64,000 bases of DNA from an uncultured Pseudomonadota bacterium (GTDB lineage: Bacteria > Pseudomonadota > Gammaproteobacteria > Methylococcales > Methylomonadaceae): the NCBI GenBank assembly GCA_903870545.1, contig CAIQDI010000033.1, forward strand, positions 62,001 through 126,000, given 5' to 3'. This document shows, piece by piece, positions 52,454 to 64,000 of this stretch. The translations under genes and the position numbers were made by a program. The stretch's first letter is position 1; every line of letters starts with the position of its first letter. Under the pieces are notes generated by a model. The model was not told where the DNA came from and made no database searches. It saw only the letters and a program-made list of their open reading frames with translations.

Positions 52454-53749
52454 GTGACCACTATTTATCCCATTCCTGAAAATCATGCACAACGTTTTGT
52501 GTTACACAATGAAGTTCATGCGCGTTCTTCGATAATTCGAGGCTTGCCTGGTCGTGCTAGTCATTTAGCATTATCACGTTCTAGCGAAGAAAAAATCCAA
52601 GAGCGTCAGCATTTGAACCAACTTTGCGAACGTTTTGGCATGGCGGCACCCGCAGAAGATGCCGATCATTTCAGTGCAACATTTGATTCTTTTCAAATTC
52701 GTTGGGAGCAACATGGCGAATTCAGCACTTACACTTTTTATGTGCAAGGCGCAGAAGAAAAACCGTTTGCAGATCCTGCGTTGAAAAAAGTGCCAGTAGA
52801 TTGGCTTTCAGATATGCCAGGTAAGATTTTGGTCGCCTCACACGCAACGATTTTACCCGAAAGTGAAAATCCTGATTTAGCTGAAATCGCCCCCTATTTT
52901 GCCAATAATCCATTGGTTGGTTCAACGGTAACAGGTGGAGCCGCTTGTGTATTTACCGATTTTCGCATTCACGTTGATGGTTTTAGCCGTTTTTTAATAG
53001 TGAATCAAAACTTACGGGTCGAGCAAGGTGCGCGATTATTACACAGATTATTTGAAATTGAAGTTTATCGTGTCCTTGCTTTACTCGCATTTCCAATCGC
53101 TCGCAAACTTTATCCTGAACTCAAAAAAGCCGATCAACAGCTGTACACTATCACGAATGCCATGACAAAATCTGCTGGCAATGATGCTAAATTGCTGGAT
53201 GAATTAACGATGCTTGCTGCTGAAATTGAAAATCACGTTTCAAGTAATCACCTGCGTTTTGCGGCAGCGAGCGCGTATTACAATTTGGTAGAACAGCGAC
53301 TGATTGATTTACGCGAAGTGCGAATTCAAGGTATTCAAACTGTCGGCGAGTTTATTAAACGCCGACTTGAACCCGCAATAAATACCTGTCGTTCAACAGC
53401 AAATCGATTTACGTCACTTTCAGAGCGCGTTGGCAACACGAGCCAATTATTGCGAACTCGCGTGAACATTATTATAGAGCGACAAAATCAAGCCTTACTC
53501 ACCTCGATGGATTTACGCGCAAAAATGCAATTGCGAATGCAGCAAATGGTCGAGGGGATTTCCATTGTTGCCATTACTTATTATGCAGCAAGTTTGATTC
53601 GTGTAATGACTGAAACCTTACACGCATTCGGTTTTTCAGTTAATCCCGATATTGTTGAAGGGACAGCTGTACCGTTTATTTTGATAGGTATAGGTTTCGG
53701 ATTTAAACGAATCCACCACATTATTAAAAATACGACGGAAGTTTCATAA
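52454..53749 (+). CDS. DUF3422-family membrane protein
   Basis: PENHAQRFVLHNEVHARSSIIRGLPGRASHLAL N-terminus and C-terminal RTRVNIIIERQNQALLTSMDLRAKMQLRMQQMVEGISIVAITYYAASL. Confidence 0.85.
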   Translation: MTTIYPIPENHAQRFVLHNEVHARSSIIRGLPGRASHLALSRSSEEKIQERQHLNQLCERFGMAAPAEDADHFSATFDSFQIRWEQHGEFSTYTFYVQGAEEKPFADPALKKVPVDWLSDMPGKILVASHATILPESENPDLAEIAPYFANNPLVGSTVTGGAACVFTDFRIHVDGFSRFLIVNQNLRVEQGARLLHRLFEIEVYRVLALLAFPIARKLYPELKKADQQLYTITNAMTKSAGNDAKLLDELTMLAAEIENHVSSNHLRFAAASAYYNLVEQRLIDLREVRIQGIQTVGEFIKRRLEPAINTCRSTANRFTSLSERVGNTSQLLRTRVNIIIERQNQALLTSMDLRAKMQLRMQQMVEGISIVAITYYAASLIRVMTETLHAFGFSVNPDIVEGTAVPFILIGIGFGFKRIHHIIKNTTEVS

Positions 53750-53827
53750 CCCATTTTTTTCTCAAATATTGCCCTTATAATACAAGGTTCAATCTTTCTA
53801 ACTATTTCACTTTTTCATATTCAAGCA

Positions 53828-54958
53828 ATGGCAACTAAAGAAGATTTTTATAAAATACTCAACGTCGATCGCAATGCAAGCGATGCCGAAATTAAAAAAA
53901 GTTATCGCAGTTTGGCGATGAAACATCATCCCGATCGCAACGCCGATAATCCCGCAGCAGCAGAAGAGAAATTTAAACAAATTAAAGAAGCGTACGAAAT
54001 TTTATCGGATTCAAAAAAACGCGCCGCTTACGATCAATTTGGTCATGCAGGTGTGGATCCGTCAATGGGCGGTGGACGCGGCGCCGGTGCTAGTGATTTT
54101 GGTGATGCGTTCAGTGATATTTTCGGCGATATGTTTGGCAAGCGTGGCGGTGGGGGACAACAAAGCGCGGGACAACGTGGTTCTGATTTACGTTACAACC
54201 TTGAAATTAGTTTAGAAGAAGCCGTTGCCGGCACAGAACAAAAAATTCGGATTCCAGTTTTGGTAACTTGCGGCGATTGCTCTGGTTCTGGCGCAAAAAA
54301 AGGCTCCGCACCTGTTACTTGTTCAATGTGTCATGGACACGGACAAGTTCGAATGCAACAAGGATTTTTCACCGTGCAACAAACTTGCCCAACGTGTCGA
54401 GGTGTCGGAAAACAAATTAAAGATCCATGTGGCAAATGTTACGGTCAAGGGCGCGTTAAAGATGAAAAAACGTTGTCGGCAAAAATACCAGCGGGTGTGG
54501 ATACCGGCGATAGAATTCGCTTATCCGGCGAAGGTGAAGCAGGACAATTAGGCGCACCTTCTGGTGATTTATATATTGAAATTCAGGTTAGTCGCCACTC
54601 CATTTTCAATCGAGACGGCGCAAATTTATCGTGTGAAATGCCTATTAGTTTCGTCACAGCATGTTTAGGCGGCGAAATTGAAGTTCCAACTTTAGGTGGC
54701 AAAGCCTTATTAAAAATTCCTGCCGAAACACAAAGTGGACAATCGTTTCGTCTTCGTGGCAAAGGTGTAAAACAAGTGCGTGGGGGCGCGGTCGGTGATT
54801 TAATTTGTAAAGTTCAAATCGAAACACCCGTTAATTTAACTGTCGAACAAAAATCGTTGGTAGAAAAATTAGGTGAATCACTGTCAAGCAGCGGCAAACA
54901 CCACAGCCCACAAGAATCCTCGTGGCTCGATGGTCTGAAAAACTTTTTTACAAACTAA
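53828..54958 (+). CDS. dnaJ: Chaperone protein DnaJ
   Basis: J domain with HPD, G/F region, four CxxCxGxG-type zinc repeats. Confidence 0.98.
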   Translation: MATKEDFYKILNVDRNASDAEIKKSYRSLAMKHHPDRNADNPAAAEEKFKQIKEAYEILSDSKKRAAYDQFGHAGVDPSMGGGRGAGASDFGDAFSDIFGDMFGKRGGGGQQSAGQRGSDLRYNLEISLEEAVAGTEQKIRIPVLVTCGDCSGSGAKKGSAPVTCSMCHGHGQVRMQQGFFTVQQTCPTCRGVGKQIKDPCGKCYGQGRVKDEKTLSAKIPAGVDTGDRIRLSGEGEAGQLGAPSGDLYIEIQVSRHSIFNRDGANLSCEMPISFVTACLGGEIEVPTLGGKALLKIPAETQSGQSFRLRGKGVKQVRGGAVGDLICKVQIETPVNLTVEQKSLVEKLGESLSSSGKHHSPQESSWLDGLKNFFTN

Positions 54959-54967
54959 AACGAGTAA

Positions 54968-55774
<807 letters not shown>

Positions 55775-55784
55775 AAATTTAGGC

Positions 55785-55815
55785 AAAAAAAACGCCTGTT
55801 CATCAGGCGTTTTTA
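55785..55815. terminator. Bidirectional terminator between dapB and rplQ
   Basis: AAAAAAAACGCCTG-TTCAT-CAGGCGTTTTT. Confidence 0.9.
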
Positions 55816-55838
55816 AAAAAACGTGTTCTTGACAGAAC

Positions 55839-56201
55839 TTATACTTCTCTATCTACAAGTTCAACATACGCCATGGGCGCGTTGTCACCTGATCTGAAGC
55901 CGCATTTTATGATTCGCAAATAGCCACCCGCTCTGTTTTGGTAGCGAGGTCCTAATTCATTGAACAACTTGGTCACCATATCACGGTCACGCAAGCGTGC
56001 AAATGCTAAACGTCTTTTAGCAACACTATCTTCTTTAGACAGGGTTATTAGCGGTTCAGCGAAACCTCTAAGTTCTTTTGCCTTAGGTAAAGTAGTTTTA
56101 ATCAACTCGTGATTGAATAATGAGTTTGCCATATTACTGAACAAAGCCTTACGATGGCTGCTGTTCATGTTGAGCTGTCTACCAGATTTACGATGTCTCA
56201 T
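55839..56201 (-). CDS. rplQ: 50S ribosomal protein L17
   Basis: [29 protein letters not shown]. Confidence 0.98.
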   Translation of the reverse strand: MRHRKSGRQLNMNSSHRKALFSNMANSLFNHELIKTTLPKAKELRGFAEPLITLSKEDSVAKRRLAFARLRDRDMVTKLFNELGPRYQNRAGGYLRIIKCGFRSGDNAPMAYVELVDREV

Positions 56202-56219
56202 ATTTGAGTAACCTAAAAT

Positions 56220-57242
56220 TTAATGTGATGTGGATTGGTTATGTTCGGCGAGACTGTCGGGTGGCCAATTTTCTAGGCGCATTCCCAAAGACAACCCTTT
56301 TAATGCCAAAATGTCTTTAATTTCAGTTAACGACTTTCTGCCAAGATTAGGTGTTTTCAACAATTCAACTTCGGTGCGTTGAATTAAGTCGCCTATATAA
56401 AAAATATTTTCAGCCTTCAAGCAGTTTGCTGAACGCACCGTCAACTCTAAGTCATCTACAGGACGTAAAAGGACTGGATCTATCGATTCATCTGGTGATG
56501 AATACTCTACTCTTGGCTGTTCGCTCACTTTTTCGAAATCTACAAACACAGAAAGTTGATCGTGAATAATAGTCGCTGCAAGTTTAATGGTTCGCTCTGG
56601 ATCAACAGTACCGTTCGTTTCTAAATCAATGATGAGCTTATCTAAATTGGTACGCTGCTCAACCCTTGTACTTTCCACTTGGTAGGACACACGCATTACT
56701 GGGCTAAATGAAGCGTCTAAATGTAAGGTACCTATAGGGTAGTTTGAATCTACATTCGACTTACGAACACTTGCAGGTTCATAACCGCGACCACGACCTA
56801 CTCTGATTCTCATGTTCAAGTTGCCAGTTTGTGTTAGATTCGCAATAATCAAGTCTGGATTTAAAATTTTTACATAATCCGGTAGAGAAATATCGCCAGC
56901 CGTAACTATTGTAGGCTGCCCAACGCCTTTTTTAGAAAGGGTTAATTCCGCACTATCTTTACCATCAACTAAAATTGCTAACTTTTTCAAATTTAGCAGA
57001 ATATCAATCACGTCTTCATGCACACCCTCTATGGTTGTGTACTCATGTAAAACGCCATCAATTTCAACTGAAGTAACAGCACAACCTGGAATAGTCGATA
57101 AAAGAACACGCCTCAACGCATTTCCCAACGAGTGTCCAAATCCACGCTCTAAAGGCTCTATAATGATTCTTGAGTGATTTGGCGAATCGCTTACAACCTC
57201 AACTAACTTAGGTTTAAGCAAACTAGGGATAGAACTAAGCAT
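56220..57242 (-). CDS. rpoA: RNA polymerase subunit alpha
   Basis: [40 protein letters not shown]. Confidence 0.98.
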   Translation of the reverse strand: MLSSIPSLLKPKLVEVVSDSPNHSRIIIEPLERGFGHSLGNALRRVLLSTIPGCAVTSVEIDGVLHEYTTIEGVHEDVIDILLNLKKLAILVDGKDSAELTLSKKGVGQPTIVTAGDISLPDYVKILNPDLIIANLTQTGNLNMRIRVGRGRGYEPASVRKSNVDSNYPIGTLHLDASFSPVMRVSYQVESTRVEQRTNLDKLIIDLETNGTVDPERTIKLAATIIHDQLSVFVDFEKVSEQPRVEYSSPDESIDPVLLRPVDDLELTVRSANCLKAENIFYIGDLIQRTEVELLKTPNLGRKSLTEIKDILALKGLSLGMRLENWPPDSLAEHNQSTSH

Positions 57243-57263
57243 TTGTATTCCTCGGAACTCTAA

Positions 57264-57884
57264 TTATTTAGAGTAAAGTTCCACAACAAGTTGTTCATTA
57301 ATGTCACTACCTAAATCAATTCTGTCTGGAAGACTAGTAAACGTTCCCGTCATCTCTTTAGACGAAACATTAACCCAAGACGGAAAACCATACTGCTCCA
57401 TAATCACTAGAGCTTCGATAATGCGTTGCTGTTTTTTAGCTTTTTCTCTAATTGACAGCACATCACCTGGTAAGACTTGGTATGAAGGAACGTTAATCAG
57501 AGAGCCGTTTACTTGAATAGACTTGTGTGAAACAAGTTGACGAGCTTCAGCACGTGTACTGGAAAAGCCCATTCTGTAAACTACGTTATCTAGCCTTGAC
57601 TCTAAAAGATTTAACAAGTTTTCACCAGTAGCACCTTTTTTCATATCGGCTGATTTGTAGTAGTTTCTAAATTGTTTTTCTAGTACGCCATAGATTCGGC
57701 GTAAACGTTGCTTAGCGCGTAACTGTGTCGCGTAATCTGAATTTCTAGCACGTTTTGTACCATGTTGACCTGGTTTCTGATCTAATTTACATTTATTTTC
57801 CAGCGATTTGCCCCTGCCTTTCAAAAATAAATCAGTGCCTTCTCTACGGCTTAATTTACAAGTTGGTCCTAGGTATCTTGCCAT
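57264..57884 (-). CDS. rpsD: 30S ribosomal protein S4
   Basis: [27 protein letters not shown]. Confidence 0.98.
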   Translation of the reverse strand: MARYLGPTCKLSRREGTDLFLKGRGKSLENKCKLDQKPGQHGTKRARNSDYATQLRAKQRLRRIYGVLEKQFRNYYKSADMKKGATGENLLNLLESRLDNVVYRMGFSSTRAEARQLVSHKSIQVNGSLINVPSYQVLPGDVLSIREKAKKQQRIIEALVIMEQYGFPSWVNVSSKEMTGTFTSLPDRIDLGSDINEQLVVELYSK

Positions 57885-57904
57885 GTTTTAATACTCCAGT
57901 TTCT

Positions 57905-58291
57905 CTACACGCGACGCTTTTTGGGAGGGCGACAACCATTATGTGGAATGGGAGTCACGTCAGTAATATTGTTAATTTTAAAGCCTAGGTTATTCAGGGA
58001 GCGTACTGCCGATTCTCGACCTGGACCCGGCCCCTTAATTAACACATCAAGGTTTTTCATTCCATATTCTTGAGCAACAGCCCCAGCTTTTTCAGCTGCC
58101 ACCTGAGCAGCGAATGGGGTGCTTTTGCGTGAACCTCGGAATCCTGATCCACCTGATGTAGCCCAAGACAGTGCGTTGCCTTTTCTATCAGTAATTGTAA
58201 TTATTGTGTTGTTAAAAGATGCGTGAACGTGTGCTATGCCATCGGCAACTTCTTTTTTAATACGTTTTCTTGAACGATTTTGACTAGCCAT
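57905..58291 (-). CDS. rpsK: 30S ribosomal protein S11
   Basis: [45 protein letters not shown]. Confidence 0.98.
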   Translation of the reverse strand: MASQNRSRKRIKKEVADGIAHVHASFNNTIITITDRKGNALSWATSGGSGFRGSRKSTPFAAQVAAEKAGAVAQEYGMKNLDVLIKGPGPGRESAVRSLNNLGFKINNITDVTPIPHNGCRPPKKRRV

Positions 58292-58315
58292 TAGCTGATA
58301 CTCTTAAAATTGTGC

Positions 58316-58672
58316 TTATTTTTTAATTGGTTTACGAGGTCCTTTACGAGTGCGTGCATTCGTTCTAGTACGCTGCCCCCTTAATGGCAATCCTCTACGA
58401 TGTCTTATCCCACGATAACAACCTAAATCCATTAGGCGCTTGATGTTCATTGACACTTCACGACGAAGATCACCTTCGACAGTCATCTTCGCTATAACGC
58501 CACGAATAGCTTCTATCTTATCTTCAGTTAAATCCTTGATTTTTACCGAAGTTAACACACCTACTTCGCCGCAAATTTCACTTGCAGTTTGACGACCTAT
58601 GCCATAAATCGCTGTTAAAGCGATAACTGCGTGTTTGTGATCTGGTACATTTATCCCAGCAATACGTGCCAT
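58316..58672 (-). CDS. rpsM: 30S ribosomal protein S13
   Basis: [63 protein letters not shown]. Confidence 0.98.
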   Translation of the reverse strand: MARIAGINVPDHKHAVIALTAIYGIGRQTASEICGEVGVLTSVKIKDLTEDKIEAIRGVIAKMTVEGDLRREVSMNIKRLMDLGCYRGIRHRRGLPLRGQRTRTNARTRKGPRKPIKK

Positions 58673-58755
58673 TTAATACTCTCCTGAGTACATATTCTAA
58701 TTCTAAGATTGGTTCCCCAATTATAACATATTGTAATAATTGGGCAATTATAAAC

Positions 58756-58869
58756 TTAACCTTGACGCTGTTTGTGTCTACCATCTTCACAAATAACCCT
58801 TACAACGCCATTTCTTTTTACAATTTTGCATTTTCTGCAAATTGTTTTCACAGAAGCGCGAACTTTCAT
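58756..58869 (-). CDS. rpmJ: 50S ribosomal protein L36
   Basis: Below the ORF-track length cutoff; manual translation [37 protein letters not shown]. Confidence 0.96.
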   Translation of the reverse strand: MKVRASVKTICRKCKIVKRNGVVRVICEDGRHKQRQG

Positions 58870-58910
58870 AGAACCTCCAATACTTCACAATGTTATAAAG
58901 TTGCTGACCG

Positions 58911-60233
58911 TTATTTTTTTAGGTTAGCTTTTTTCATTAAACCTTCATACTGCTGTGACATAACATGGGTTTGCATCTGGGAAATAAAATCCATGACGAC
59001 GACAACAATAATTAACAACGAAGTCCCACCAAAGTAGAATGGAACATTCCAATAAACAATTAAAAACTCTGGTAACAGGCAGACCAACGTAATGTAAAAA
59101 GCACCAATCAATGTAAGCCTAGTCATTACCTTATCGATATAAGCACTGGTCTGGATACCAGGTCTGATACCTGGTAAGAATGCACCTGACTTTTTCAAAT
59201 TATCAGCTGTTTCCTTAGAATTAAACACTAAAGCAGTATAAAAAAAACAAAAGAAAACAATCGCTAATGCATAAAAAATAACATAAACGGGCTGTCCTGG
59301 TGAAAGCAGTGTTGCAAAGTCTTGCAACCATCCAAATCCTTCGCTTTTGCCAAACCATCCGGCAATCGTTGCAGGAAAAAGAATTATACTAGATGCAAAA
59401 ATAGGAGGGATGACACCAGCCATGTTTAACTTCAATGGTAAAAAGCTACTTTGACCTGCGTATGATTTACGCCCCTGTTGTCTTTTTGGATAGTTAATAA
59501 CAATACGCCGCTGACCGCGCTCTACAAAAACCACTAGCATTGTTACGGAAATTGAAATCAAAAAAAGCAACACAATAAACGCACTACTCATCTCACCTGT
59601 TCTAACAAGTTCAAAAGTACTACCAATTGCCTTCGGTAAACCTGATACAATCCCTGCAAAAATAATCATCGATATACCATTTCCAATGCCTCGCTCTGTA
59701 ACCTGCTCTCCTAGCCACATTAAGAAAATAGTCCCAGTAACCAGTGTGATTGTTGTAATTACAACAAAATCAAAACCTGGACTAAGCACAACTGACAAAC
59801 CACCTGCTGTTTGATTCTGTAATGCTAAAGAAATACCAATTCCCTGGAAAGTAGCTAAAACAACAGTTCCATAACGGGTAAACTGGGCAATTTTACGCCT
59901 TCCCAGTTCGCCATCTTTCTTCATTTGCTCCATTGAAGGCACAACAACCGTCATAAGTTGCATAATGATAGAGGCTGATATGTAGGGCATAATCCCTAGC
60001 GCAAACAAGCTCAACCGCATCAAAGCTCCACCTGAAAACATATTAAACATGTCCAGAATGGAACTACCTTGCTGTTGAAACATTGTAGCTAAAGCTTTAG
60101 GATCTATTCCTGGAACAGGAATGTGCGCCCCAACACGATAAACGATAAAAGCACCCAAAACAAAAAGCAGACGTGCTTTTAATTCTGAAAAATCACCGGT
60201 TTTATTTGCCATTTGCGCTCTTGATACACTCAC
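58911..60233 (-). CDS. secY: Protein translocase subunit SecY
   Basis: [25 protein letters not shown], ten [37 protein letters not shown]; start may be MANKTGDF at 60212. Confidence 0.97.
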   Translation of the reverse strand: MSVSRAQMANKTGDFSELKARLLFVLGAFIVYRVGAHIPVPGIDPKALATMFQQQGSSILDMFNMFSGGALMRLSLFALGIMPYISASIIMQLMTVVVPSMEQMKKDGELGRRKIAQFTRYGTVVLATFQGIGISLALQNQTAGGLSVVLSPGFDFVVITTITLVTGTIFLMWLGEQVTERGIGNGISMIIFAGIVSGLPKAIGSTFELVRTGEMSSAFIVLLFLISISVTMLVVFVERGQRRIVINYPKRQQGRKSYAGQSSFLPLKLNMAGVIPPIFASSIILFPATIAGWFGKSEGFGWLQDFATLLSPGQPVYVIFYALAIVFFCFFYTALVFNSKETADNLKKSGAFLPGIRPGIQTSAYIDKVMTRLTLIGAFYITLVCLLPEFLIVYWNVPFYFGGTSLLIIVVVVMDFISQMQTHVMSQQYEGLMKKANLKK

Positions 60234-60668
60234 TTACGCCTCTACTTTTCCACCAGCAGCTTCAATAGACTCTTTTGCACCTACTGTTACCTTTACACCT
60301 TTTACAGTTATCGGTTTAGTCAGCTCGCCTGATTTAATAATACGAGCAACCTTTGTAAAAATTGGCACGATGTTAGCGTCAATCAAGACTTTTAAGTCAA
60401 TCACATCCACGGTCAAGTCATTTAGTTCGCTAAGTCGTACTTCAGAGGAAAACCTTGCTTTATGAGAAGTAAAACCTACCTTTGGCAAGCGGCGTTGCAA
60501 CGGCATTTGACCGCCTTCAAAGCCTACTTTGTGAAATCCCCCACTACGAGCTTTTTGACCTTTATGACCACGACCACAAGTTTTTCCCATAGTACAGCCG
60601 ATACCACGACCTACACGCCTAGACTTTTTACGCGCACCATCTGCAGCTTTAATTGTATTTAGAAACAT
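60234..60668 (-). CDS. rplO: 50S ribosomal protein L15
   Basis: [28 protein letters not shown]. Confidence 0.98.
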   Translation of the reverse strand: MFLNTIKAADGARKKSRRVGRGIGCTMGKTCGRGHKGQKARSGGFHKVGFEGGQMPLQRRLPKVGFTSHKARFSSEVRLSELNDLTVDVIDLKVLIDANIVPIFTKVARIIKSGELTKPITVKGVKVTVGAKESIEAAGGKVEA

Positions 60669-60850
60669 TAAACCTCCTCAACTTTGAGCATGTAAGCTAC
60701 TTTGTTGATCATCCCTCTGTTTTCTGGGGTATTCACTACTTTAACCGTCTGGTTAATTTTACGCAAACCTAAACCTTTCAAACAAGCTCTATGATTAGGT
60801 AAACGTCCAAACCGACTTTTCGTCATTGTGACACTCAGCATATTATTCAT
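60668..60850 (-). CDS. rpmD: 50S ribosomal protein L30
   Basis: [60 protein letters not shown]. Confidence 0.95.
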   Translation of the reverse strand: MNNMLSVTMTKSRFGRLPNHRACLKGLGLRKINQTVKVVNTPENRGMINKVAYMLKVEEV

Positions 60851-60854
60851 ATCA

Positions 60855-61361
60855 TTAACCACTGATTTTATCAACAGATAAACCACGTTTTGCGGCAATT
60901 TGGTGAGCGTTGTGCATTCCAGTTAAACCGTTAATCGTAGCACGAACTACGTTGATTGGATTATTCGTTCCAATACACTTTGCTAAAACGTTATGTACGC
61001 CAACAACTTCAAAAACTGCACGCATCACGCCACCTGCGATAATTCCAGTACCTTCTGAAGCAGGCTGCATATAAATTTTCGCGGCACCTGTCGTATTAGT
61101 AATAGCATACTGAAGGGTATCGCCTTTCAATTCAACTTTACGCATATTTTTACGCGCTTGTTCTAACGACTTTTGAATAGCAATTGGTACTTCACGAGCT
61201 TTACTAACGCCGTAACCAACGCGCCCTTCACCATCACCAACAACAGTCAAAGCAGTAAAACCAAAAACACGACCGCCTTTTACCACTTTTGCGACCCGTC
61301 TAACATTAACCAATTTTTCTTGTAAGCCGTCAGTGGAACCTTGAGTAGGTGCTGTAGCCAT
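60855..61361 (-). CDS. rpsE: 30S ribosomal protein S5
   Basis: [35 protein letters not shown]. Confidence 0.98.
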   Translation of the reverse strand: MATAPTQGSTDGLQEKLVNVRRVAKVVKGGRVFGFTALTVVGDGEGRVGYGVSKAREVPIAIQKSLEQARKNMRKVELKGDTLQYAITNTTGAAKIYMQPASEGTGIIAGGVMRAVFEVVGVHNVLAKCIGTNNPINVVRATINGLTGMHNAHQIAAKRGLSVDKISG

Positions 61362-61370
61362 TGTATTCTC

Positions 61371-61724
61371 CTAAAATTTCAAGCCAGCTTCACGAGCTGC
61401 ATCTGCCAATGCTTTGACGCGACCATGGTATTTAAATCCTGAACGATCAAATGCAACCTCAGTAACACCTGCTGCAAGAGCCTTCTCAGCTATACGCTTA
61501 CCTACCGCTATCGCAGCTGTGATATTGCTCGTTCCTTTCAAATCGGCTTTTATTTCAGACTGATTAGTGGAAACGCTCGCCAGAGTCACGGTGCCATCGC
61601 CACTAATAATTTGTGCATAGATATGCTGGGATGTCTTGTGAATTGACAACCGGGACGCACTCAACTTTTTAATTTGACTGCGTAGTTTTAATGCACGTTT
61701 CATACGAGTTTGTTTCTTATCCAT
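61371..61724 (-). CDS. rplR: 50S ribosomal protein L18
   Basis: Start [21 protein letters not shown] at 61724; [27 protein letters not shown]. Confidence 0.97.
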   Translation of the reverse strand: MDKKQTRMKRALKLRSQIKKLSASRLSIHKTSQHIYAQIISGDGTVTLASVSTNQSEIKADLKGTSNITAAIAVGKRIAEKALAAGVTEVAFDRSGFKYHGRVKALADAAREAGLKF

Positions 61725-61734
61725 AACGCTACCC

Positions 61735-62268
61735 TTATTTTTTCTTAGCTTCTTTTCTAGCGACATGCTCGTCTGAATAACGCACACCTTTACCTTTGTA
61801 AGGCTCGGGTGGTCGATAAGCGCGAATTTTTGCTGCAACCTGTCCAACAAGTTGCTTATCACTGCCTTTAAGGACAATCTCGGTTTGGTTTGGTGTTTCT
61901 ACGGAAACCCCTACAGGGACTTCAAACTCAACTGGGTGCGAAAAACCAAGCGACAAACTAAGAGTATTTTCTTTCGCTTGTGCTCTATAACCAACACCAA
62001 CCAGAGTCAATTTTTTCTCAAAACCGACAGATACACCGATCACCATGTTATTTACAATCGCTCTAGCTGTACCAGCTTGAGCAGTCGCATTTTTATCGTC
62101 CCTATCCCACAGCATAGAAATCAAACTATCTGTAATTTCTATACCAACTAATGAATTAAAATCAAACGACAACAAACCTTTACTACCTTTAATAGTCAGA
62201 CTGCTCCCTTTAATTTCAACATCTACGCCGCTTGGAATAGTAACGGGAGCTTTAGCAATTCTTGACAT
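61735..62268 (-). CDS. rplF: 50S ribosomal protein L6
   Basis: Start [15 protein letters not shown] at 62268; [26 protein letters not shown]. Confidence 0.97.
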   Translation of the reverse strand: MSRIAKAPVTIPSGVDVEIKGSSLTIKGSKGLLSFDFNSLVGIEITDSLISMLWDRDDKNATAQAGTARAIVNNMVIGVSVGFEKKLTLVGVGYRAQAKENTLSLSLGFSHPVEFEVPVGVSVETPNQTEIVLKGSDKQLVGQVAAKIRAYRPPEPYKGKGVRYSDEHVARKEAKKK

Positions 62269-62281
62269 AACTACGCCTCTG

Positions 62282-62677
62282 TTAGCAAACGGTACAAATA
62301 ACTTCGCCGCCATGTCCAATCGCGCGAGCGGCTCTATCGGTCATTACCCCATTTGAGGTTGATACGATAGCCACACCCAATCCGCCGAGAACTTTAGGCA
62401 ACTCATCTTTTGATTTATAAATGCGTAAACCTGGTCTACTGATTCTTTTAATATTTTCAATAACCGGTGTACCTTTGTAATACTTTAACTCAACAGTCAT
62501 TTCTGTGTGACTGCCATTGGTTTCGGTACCAAAATCTGTAATATAACCTTCTTCTTTAAGTACTTTTGCAATAGATACTTTAAGTTTAGACGAAGGTTGT
62601 TTTATAAATTTTTTACCAGCAGACTGACCGTTTCTAATGCGTGTCAGCATATCCGCTACTGGATCTGTCATACTCAT
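62282..62677 (-). CDS. rpsH: 30S ribosomal protein S8
   Basis: [49 protein letters not shown]. Confidence 0.98.
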   Translation of the reverse strand: MSMTDPVADMLTRIRNGQSAGKKFIKQPSSKLKVSIAKVLKEEGYITDFGTETNGSHTEMTVELKYYKGTPVIENIKRISRPGLRIYKSKDELPKVLGGLGVAIVSTSNGVMTDRAARAIGHGGEVICTVC

Positions 62678-62709
62678 CGCTTAATTCTCCAAAATTGATC
62701 CAACAGAAG

Positions 62710-63015
62710 TTACCAACTTGCCTTAACAACACCTGGTACGTCGCCGCGCATTGTAGCTTCACGTAATTTATTACGACTCAAGCCGAACTTGCGGTAATAA
62801 CCATGTGGGCGACCAGTTAAATTACAACGGTTACGCACCCTTGATGCACTGGAGTCTCTGGGTAATTTTTGAAGCTGCAAATGAGCAGATTCCTTATCTT
62901 CAAAAGTGGCATTAGGGTTTCTAATAGTTTCCTTTAAAGATTTACGTTTAACGTTATACTTTTTAACTAACTGCTTGCGCTTTTCTTCACGTGCAATCAT
63001 TGATTTTTTTGCCAT
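62710..63015 (-). CDS. rpsN: 30S ribosomal protein S14
   Basis: [61 protein letters not shown]. Confidence 0.98.
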   Translation of the reverse strand: MAKKSMIAREEKRKQLVKKYNVKRKSLKETIRNPNATFEDKESAHLQLQKLPRDSSASRVRNRCNLTGRPHGYYRKFGLSRNKLREATMRGDVPGVVKASW

Positions 63016-63029
63016 AATCTATCGCCCTT

Positions 63030-63569
63030 CTACTGCTTAAACGGAAAATTAAACAACTTCAACAACGCTAAACCTTCTTCGTTCGTTTGGGCTGTTGTCG
63101 TGATAGTGATGTCCATACCGCGCAACATGTCGATTTTGTCGTAATCAATTTCAGGAAAAATAATTTGTTCTTTTACACCCATCGAATAATTACCGCGCCC
63201 ATCAAAACTTTTTGGATTTAATCCCCTAAAGTCACGAACTCGTGGAATTGAAATGCTAATCAAGCGATCCAAAAATTCGTACATTTTGTCACTACGCAAG
63301 GTAACTTTACATCCAATAGGCATGTCGTCACGAATTTTAAAGCCTGCTATGGACTTCCGTGCTAGTGTTATTACAGGTTTTTGACCTGAAATTTTTTCCA
63401 TATCACTAATTGCAAACTGCAGTACCTTTTTGTCTGCTACAGCTCCACTCACACCCATATTAAGGGTGATTTTAGTGATGCGTGGTGCCTGCATTACAGA
63501 CTTGTAACCAAACTGCTCAATAAGAGCAGGGCGAACAGATTCTTTGTATACCGATTCTAATCTAGCCAT
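63030..63569 (-). CDS. rplE: 50S ribosomal protein L5
   Basis: [51 protein letters not shown]. Confidence 0.98.
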   Translation of the reverse strand: MARLESVYKESVRPALIEQFGYKSVMQAPRITKITLNMGVSGAVADKKVLQFAISDMEKISGQKPVITLARKSIAGFKIRDDMPIGCKVTLRSDKMYEFLDRLISISIPRVRDFRGLNPKSFDGRGNYSMGVKEQIIFPEIDYDKIDMLRGMDITITTTAQTNEEGLALLKLFNFPFKQ

Positions 63570-63578
63570 GATTCACCT

Positions 63579-63896
63579 TTAAGAGTCTACAACTTCATTA
63601 GTTGATTTGAAGTATCTGACTTTTTTTCCATCTTCTAAGAATCTAAAGCCTACCCGATCTGCCTTTTTTGTTACAGGGTTGTACAAACCTACGTTGGAGA
63701 TTTCAATCGGCATATCTTTCACCACAAAGCCACCCTGAACGCCTGCGTTAGGATTTGGCTTTTGGCTTTTTTTCACCTGATTAATACCTTCAACGAGAAT
63801 TTTGTTATTTTTGAGGATTTGTGTAACCAGACCGCTTTTGCCTCGATCCCTGCCTATGCGAACGATAACCTCGTCGCCTTTTTTAATTTTTTGCAT
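63579..63896 (-). CDS. rplX: 50S ribosomal protein L24
   Basis: [28 protein letters not shown]. Confidence 0.98.
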   Translation of the reverse strand: MQKIKKGDEVIVRIGRDRGKSGLVTQILKNNKILVEGINQVKKSQKPNPNAGVQGGFVVKDMPIEISNVGLYNPVTKKADRVGFRFLEDGKKVRYFKSTNEVVDS

Positions 63897-63912
63897 AATT
63901 TTTGCCTCGACC

Positions 63913-64000
63913 TTATAACACTTCAGGTGCTAATGAAATAATCTTCATAAACTTGTCACCTCTGAGTTCACGCGTCACAGGACCAAAAATTCGCGTTCCC
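63913..64000 (-). CDS. rplN: 50S ribosomal protein L14 (partial, C-terminus)
   Basis: Manual translation of window edge: [28 protein letters not shown]. Confidence 0.95.
   Translation of the reverse strand, partial: GTRIFGPVTRELRGDKFMKIISLAPEVL

Noticed and set aside
55839-64000. Unusual ribosomal operon order
   Set aside because: rplN-X-E-rpsN-H-rplF-R-rpsE-rpmD-rplO-secY-rpmJ-rpsM-K-D-rpoA-rplQ is the standard spc/alpha arrangement.

Overview
The window reads as an ordinary low-to-mid GC gammaproteobacterial chromosome. It is most likely from a methylotroph or methanotroph, because it carries a ribulose-monophosphate (RuMP) cluster: hexulose-6-phosphate synthase, 6-phospho-3-hexuloisomerase, transketolase and transaldolase. 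I saw no rRNA, CRISPR array, IS element or prophage. Main blocks: chemosensory genes (HEAT-repeat protein, cheB, a triple-CheW protein, a soluble double-signalling-domain MCP); gyrA; ftsH/arsC/hda; the RuMP operon; glnS; a pair of overlapping dynamin-like GTPases; glyQS; a TonB receptor; gmhB/plsC; a diiron ferritin-like protein; tatBC; moaB/hflD/prmC; a P2C-type cation ATPase; ccmAB with hemYXDC; valS; uvrD; dnaJ/dapB; and the spc/alpha ribosomal operons. The best candidate for something undescribed is a pair of adjacent proteins inserted between transketolase and transaldolase (13218..14488, minus strand). One is soluble with nine copies of an (S/T)-x-V-x-(K/R)-Y-L motif. The other looks membrane-anchored, with three copies of the same motif in its predicted cytoplasmic tail and a duplicated YPAADFEPKVL box in its predicted periplasmic part. 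This resembles a multivalent scaffold plus anchor system associated with the RuMP enzymes, but function is inference only. All calls come from reading the sequence; no database search was run.
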